Shown here in pieces: positions 61,129 through 64,000 of a DNA stretch of 64,000 nt (the first letter of the stretch is position 1; each line of letters opens with the position of its first letter). Under the pieces are notes generated by a model. The model searched no databases and was not told where the DNA came from. It saw nothing but the letters and a program-made list of their open reading frames with translations. The position numbers and the translations under genes were made by a program. The stretch comes from Candidatus Mycobacterium methanotrophicum (lineage in GTDB: Bacteria; Actinomycetota; Actinomycetes; Mycobacteriales; Mycobacteriaceae): NCBI RefSeq assembly GCF_023515995.1, contig NZ_CP097320.1, forward strand, positions 434,001 through 498,000, read 5' to 3'.

Positions 61129-62270
61129 TTGAGGGACGTATCGGTCCCGGTGGCACACGGGTCTATCGCGCACGTATCTATTACCGAGGCCGTTATGTCG
61201 CGTCGAGGACTTTTCAAAGAAAACGTGATGCGCAGGAATGGGAACGGCGCCAGACGGACAGCCTGCGATCCGGGGTGTGGTCTGATCCCGCAGCGGGGGA
61301 CAGGCCCGTAGGAGAGTGGTGCCAGATCTGGCTGGACGCCCAGCCGGCTCGGCAGCCGGCCACTCTTCGCAAGATTCGTGGGGTGATTGCGAAGCAGATC
61401 GCCGGTACCTTCGGGCGCCGGCCACTCGTCTCGGTAAGACCGTCCGAGGTACAGGCCTGGGCCGCTGAATTATCGCGAACGCAGTCCGTCGCGACCGCCC
61501 GCCACGCGCTTGGCGTTTTGCGACGGGTGTTCGACTATGCCGTGCGCGACGGCGCAATCCAGCGCAATCCCGCCGCGGGGATCCGTCTGTCCAAGGTGCA
61601 GGGCAATGACCCACGGCCTTTGACCCATGACGAACTTTGGCGGCTTGCGGGAGTATTTGACGCGGCGAGGGATCGGCTGCTGGTGCTCGTCGCTGGCTAT
61701 TGCGGTTTGCGGTGGGGCGAGCTAGCGGCATTGCGATGGTCCGATGTCGATTTGGAAAGTAGGACCTTGCGCGTCGTTCGGGCGTATTCAGAGGAGGCGC
61801 CGCGGGGTGAGATGTCGCCGGTGAAGAATCATCAGGCCCGCACAGTGCCAGTCCCCGAGATCGTGTCCGGCGAGCTCGCAAACTACAAAGCGCTCCAGCC
61901 CCGAGGCGAATTGGTCTTTCCTTCCGCGTCCGGCACACCGCTTCGCAACCGGAACTGGCGACGCGACGTTTTTGATTCCACGGTCGCGGCGCTCGGCTTG
62001 AAAATCACTCCTCACAATCTGCGCGACACCGCGGCATCGCTGGCTATCCAGGAAGGTGCGTCGGTCGTCGCGGTCGCGCGCCTGTTGGGTCACGAATCGG
62101 CGGCGACCACGCTCAACCACTACGCGGGTCTTTTCCCGACGGACCTTGACGACATCGCTTCACGACTCGACGCTGCCGCGCGATTGACCATCGCCAGCCA
62201 ACGCGAGTCATCTGATGCCAAACAATCACCGACCAAGCACCGACCAGACGAAGCTGAGACTCAGGGCTAA
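61125..62270 (+). CDS. int: Tyrosine integrase of the island
   Basis: 381 residues. N-terminal arm-binding region RTFQRKRDAQEWERRQTDSL, then the core-binding domain (VRPSEVQAWAAELSRTQSVA). All catalytic residues are present: R196 (CGLRWGE), K234 (PVKNHQART), H297 and R300 (PHNLRDTA), H323 (LLGHES) and Y333 (LNHYAG). The C-terminal tail SPTKHRPDEAETQG is encoded by DNA containing the putative arm site. It ends 37 bp before the attachment core in the tRNA. The island is therefore likely still able to excise. Confidence 0.93.
   Translation: MIEGRIGPGGTRVYRARIYYRGRYVASRTFQRKRDAQEWERRQTDSLRSGVWSDPAAGDRPVGEWCQIWLDAQPARQPATLRKIRGVIAKQIAGTFGRRPLVSVRPSEVQAWAAELSRTQSVATARHALGVLRRVFDYAVRDGAIQRNPAAGIRLSKVQGNDPRPLTHDELWRLAGVFDAARDRLLVLVAGYCGLRWGELAALRWSDVDLESRTLRVVRAYSEEAPRGEMSPVKNHQARTVPVPEIVSGELANYKALQPRGELVFPSASGTPLRNRNWRRDVFDSTVAALGLKITPHNLRDTAASLAIQEGASVVAVARLLGHESAATTLNHYAGLFPTDLDDIASRLDAAARLTIASQRESSDAKQSPTKHRPDEAETQG
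62226..62246 (+). repeat. Possible integrase arm-type site, right
   Basis: Exact copy of 11622-11642 (ACCGACCA-AGC-ACCGACCA core), located within the last codons of the integrase gene. Confidence 0.45.
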
Positions 62271-62306
62271 ACTCAGAGCTAACGGCGCTGACCTGCAAAA
62301 ACACTA

Positions 62307-62353
62307 GTGCCCCCGGCAGGATTCGAACCTGCGACACCGGCTTTAGGAGAGCC
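62307..62353 (+). repeat. Attachment site, right copy (47 bp)
   Basis: Identical to 11483-11529 and lying inside the tRNA-Arg gene, covering the anticodon arm to the 3' end. The tRNA 5' half lies outside the repeat, so this side is the restored target gene. Confidence 0.85.
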
Positions 62354-62380
62354 GTGCTCTATCCCCTGAGCTACGAGGGC
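62308..62380 (-). tRNA. tRNA-Arg (anticodon CCT)
   Basis: 73 nt. Acceptor stem GCCCTCG pairs with CGGGGGC (one G-U). D arm GCTC/GAGC, anticodon stem CGGCT/AGCCG around loop CTCCTAA with anticodon CCT, T arm GCAGG-TTCGAAT-CCTGC, discriminator A. CCA is not encoded. It is the integration target of the island. Confidence 0.95.
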
Positions 62381-62557
62381 GCGGGACCTATCGAAATAGG
62401 TGTTGAAAACCCATAGGGACGATTCATGCTAGGCGGCGAGCTGCGAATCGGCGGAATCGGGCCGTAGGAACGTGGTGCTGGCGCGGCCAGCGTTGTTGAT
62501 GCGCTGGGTGAGATTGGTGTGACTCGATGGTGGGCAGGGTTGTCCCTGGTGGGGTGC

Positions 62558-63469
62558 TCAGGCTGCTGCGGGTTGTTGGTTCCGTTGGTGGATGAATGCG
62601 GCGATTGCGTTGCGGCCTAAGGCGAATCCGATCATGACACTGTGTTGACGGGTGGCGGTGTGGGCGGTCATGCGGTCGCCGTCGAGGGTGTTGTTGAGTG
62701 ATTCGGAGTCTTCGCGCCAGCCGTAGCAGCGGTCGAAGAGGCTGTTTCCTTGGTCGGTTTTGGTGTGCTGGCGCAGGTGTTCGGCGCGGTTGTAGCCCTT
62801 TTTGCGGTCTTCGGGTGTGATGTCGATTCGTGTGGTCTGAAGGGCGCCGCAGGTGGTGGCGAACTTGATGTACCAGCGGTAGGTGCCTTTGGCGGTGCGG
62901 CGGTCGTAGACCTTGTGCACCGGTAGGGGGTGTAGGTGGGTTTCGCCGGTGTCGAGGACGGTCCGTTCGTGGAGACGGCCTTTGTCGGTCCAGATCTCGT
63001 GGCGGTCTCCGCAGCCGCAGTTGATTACGTCGAAAGCTGTGGGCACCGCGGTGCCGGAGTGGGTGGGGACCAGGGCGATCATGCCGCGTTTCATCGCGTG
63101 GTCGATGTGTTTGCCGCGGAATGCGCCGTCGTAGCAGATGACGTCGACTCGCAGCTCGGGTCGCGCGATGGCTCGATCGAGCATTTGCATGGAGATGCCC
63201 GCTTCTCCGGAGTAACCCTTGCCGTGAGGAACGGGCGTGACGTCGAGGATGGTGCGGACGTTGGGGGTTGCGTCTGGCCGGGTGCTTATCAGGTTGAACT
63301 TGCAGCCGTAACTGGTTTCTTTTGCGTGGCTGAGGCAGCCGAGTTGGCGTGCTAGTTCTGCGGCGGCATCGAGCAGGCCTCTGGACCTAGAACCAGGCGA
63401 TATTGTCCAGCGGCCGCAAATGCTGTGGGACACGTAGCGCGGCAGAGATTCACTGTGTCGAACATGCAT
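62558..63469 (-). CDS. DDE-transposase-like protein, possibly 5'-truncated
   Basis: 303 residues. Candidate acidic residues: LRVDVICYDGAFRGKHIDHA for the second D, and DRCYGWREDSESLNNTLDGD for the E. The protein ends GFALGRNAIAAFIHQRNQ. A first D may be in NVRTILDVTPVPHGKGYSGE. The N-terminus lacks the usual helical DNA-binding domain, so part may be missing. Terminal inverted repeats were not found. It lies outside the island beside the tRNA. Confidence 0.6.
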   Translation of the reverse strand: MHVRHSESLPRYVSHSICGRWTISPGSRSRGLLDAAAELARQLGCLSHAKETSYGCKFNLISTRPDATPNVRTILDVTPVPHGKGYSGEAGISMQMLDRAIARPELRVDVICYDGAFRGKHIDHAMKRGMIALVPTHSGTAVPTAFDVINCGCGDRHEIWTDKGRLHERTVLDTGETHLHPLPVHKVYDRRTAKGTYRWYIKFATTCGALQTTRIDITPEDRKKGYNRAEHLRQHTKTDQGNSLFDRCYGWREDSESLNNTLDGDRMTAHTATRQHSVMIGFALGRNAIAAFIHQRNQQPAAA

Positions 63470-63544
63470 TCGAATAATGTAGCCACGGGTCCCGACATGG
63501 CCGCGCCGGCAACCGGCGACCGCCCCGTGAAATGGCCCGACTAG

Positions 63545-64000
63545 TTAACATCCCAATTGAGGCGTAGTGCGTGCGATCACGTCTTGCAGCCACCGGACCT
63601 GGTCGTGGATGGTCCATTGGGCTTCGGGGGTGTGCGTTCTGAGGGGGTAGGCGTGTTTGGCATCTTGCTGCTCGATGTAGGCGAGCTCGACACCGGCGTG
63701 TTGGAGCGCATCGCGCAGGCGGCGGTTGTCGAACAGGAACAGATCCCGGGTCCCGACGTTCAAGTGCACAGGGGGCAAACCGTTAAGCGGCGCGTTGATC
63801 GGAGACAACGTCGGGTCATCGAGCGGTGTGCCGTTGGCATACAGCTTGAATCCCCACCAGAATGTCGCCTCGGTCGAGGTCGGGTCGGCCTTGATCGCAG
63901 CAGCGGTCTGCGGATAGGCGAACTCCATATCGACCAGCGGAGCGGTCAGCAGCAGCCCCGCCGGCATAGGTCCGCCGGTGTCACGCAGCCGCTGGCACGC
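63545..64000 (-). CDS. Alpha/beta hydrolase-3 family esterase, 3' part (5' end outside window)
   Basis: The visible C-terminal part reads LLLTAPLVDMEFAYPQTAAA, then SPINAPLNGLPPVHLNVGTR with the D-loop RDLF, and catalytic histidine in QQDAKHAYPLRTH. This fits the hormone-sensitive-lipase type of alpha/beta hydrolase found in many copies in mycobacteria. The frame remains open to the window edge (codons QRLRDTGGPMPAG), so the start and nucleophile serine are outside. Confidence 0.85.
   Translation of the reverse strand, partial: ACQRLRDTGGPMPAGLLLTAPLVDMEFAYPQTAAAIKADPTSTEATFWWGFKLYANGTPLDDPTLSPINAPLNGLPPVHLNVGTRDLFLFDNRRLRDALQHAGVELAYIEQQDAKHAYPLRTHTPEAQWTIHDQVRWLQDVIARTTPQLGC

Larger units (their letters stand above)
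11483..62353. mobile_element. Integrated element of about 50.9 kb at tRNA-Arg(CCT)
   Basis: A 47-bp sequence identical to the 3' part of the tRNA-Arg gene occurs at 11483-11529 and, inside the tRNA gene itself, at 62307-62353, in the same orientation. A tyrosine integrase gene ends 37 bp from the right copy. This is the standard footprint of site-specific integration into a tRNA 3' end that restores the gene at one side. The content is mixed: defence genes, nested mobile remnants, ESX-like genes and a chromosomal mce segment. No structural phage genes or conjugation machinery are recognised, so it is best called a genomic island or mobilisable element. Confidence 0.85.

Overview
The window is high-GC actinobacterial DNA and almost certainly comes from a Mycobacterium. 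It carries the tail of an mce operon (mceD'-mceE-mceF), an SseB-type rhodanese, and a gene order at the left end that I recall as that of M. tuberculosis Rv0906 to Rv0912 (MBL-fold hydrolase, antitoxin, SRPBCC toxin, VOC protein, membrane protein). ESX-type substrate genes, MbcA/RES toxin-antitoxin pairs and IS110 transposases agree with this.

Layout. Positions 1-6095 are chromosomal backbone, partly decayed: an SDR gene, a SnoaL-like gene, a VOC gene and an antitoxin are broken, while neighbouring genes are intact. Positions 6096-11482 are a worn accessory zone with a degenerate excisionase/integrase pair, a membrane-anchored DUF1524/HNH protein, an IS110 transposase, a lone CRISPR-like repeat and broken secreted-protein genes. 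Positions 11483-62353 form an integrated element of about 50.9 kb. A 47-bp direct repeat bounds it: the 3' part of a tRNA-Arg(CCT) gene at 62308-62380 is duplicated at 11483-11529. The element's excisionase and tyrosine integrase (60865-62270) lie directly beside the intact tRNA. Positions 62381-64000 are flanking DNA with a transposase-like gene and the end of an alpha/beta hydrolase gene.

Cargo of the island, left to right: a DUF4062-like gene; a 515-codon gene of unknown function followed by a PIN-domain toxin; a large defence block (16660-33298); a nested mobile-element remnant with a replication-initiator-like gene carrying internal iterons, an excisionase and a broken integrase (33577-34768); an ESX-substrate-like cassette (35883-40963) with repeated operator-like palindromes and a small HTH gene; a broken MbcA/RES pair; a trypsin-like protease; several unknown genes; remnants of HNH and HEPN genes; a captured chromosomal segment with the 3' end of an mce operon; an IS110 element; an intact Xre/RES toxin-antitoxin pair; an AIPR abortive-infection gene divergent from a TIGR02391-like gene interrupted by an amber codon; and a complete group II intron.

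The most interesting system is the defence block. An overlapping minus-strand operon encodes a SNF2-type helicase with a C-terminal DUF3883 domain, a DUF1156 adenine methylase with a Zn ribbon, and a DUF499 ATPase whose N-terminus is a Swt1-like HEPN domain with an R-x4-H motif. This is the helicase-methylase-ATPase (Hma) layout, also related in parts to type 3 BREX, but no PglZ is visible. A second, divergent SNF2 protein with a helix-hairpin-helix motif starts 122 bp away. Next to it lies a two-gene unit of a sacsin-like GHKL ATPase fused to DUF3883 and an unknown 301-residue partner. Together these look like a multi-part anti-phage island moved by a tRNA-specific integrase.
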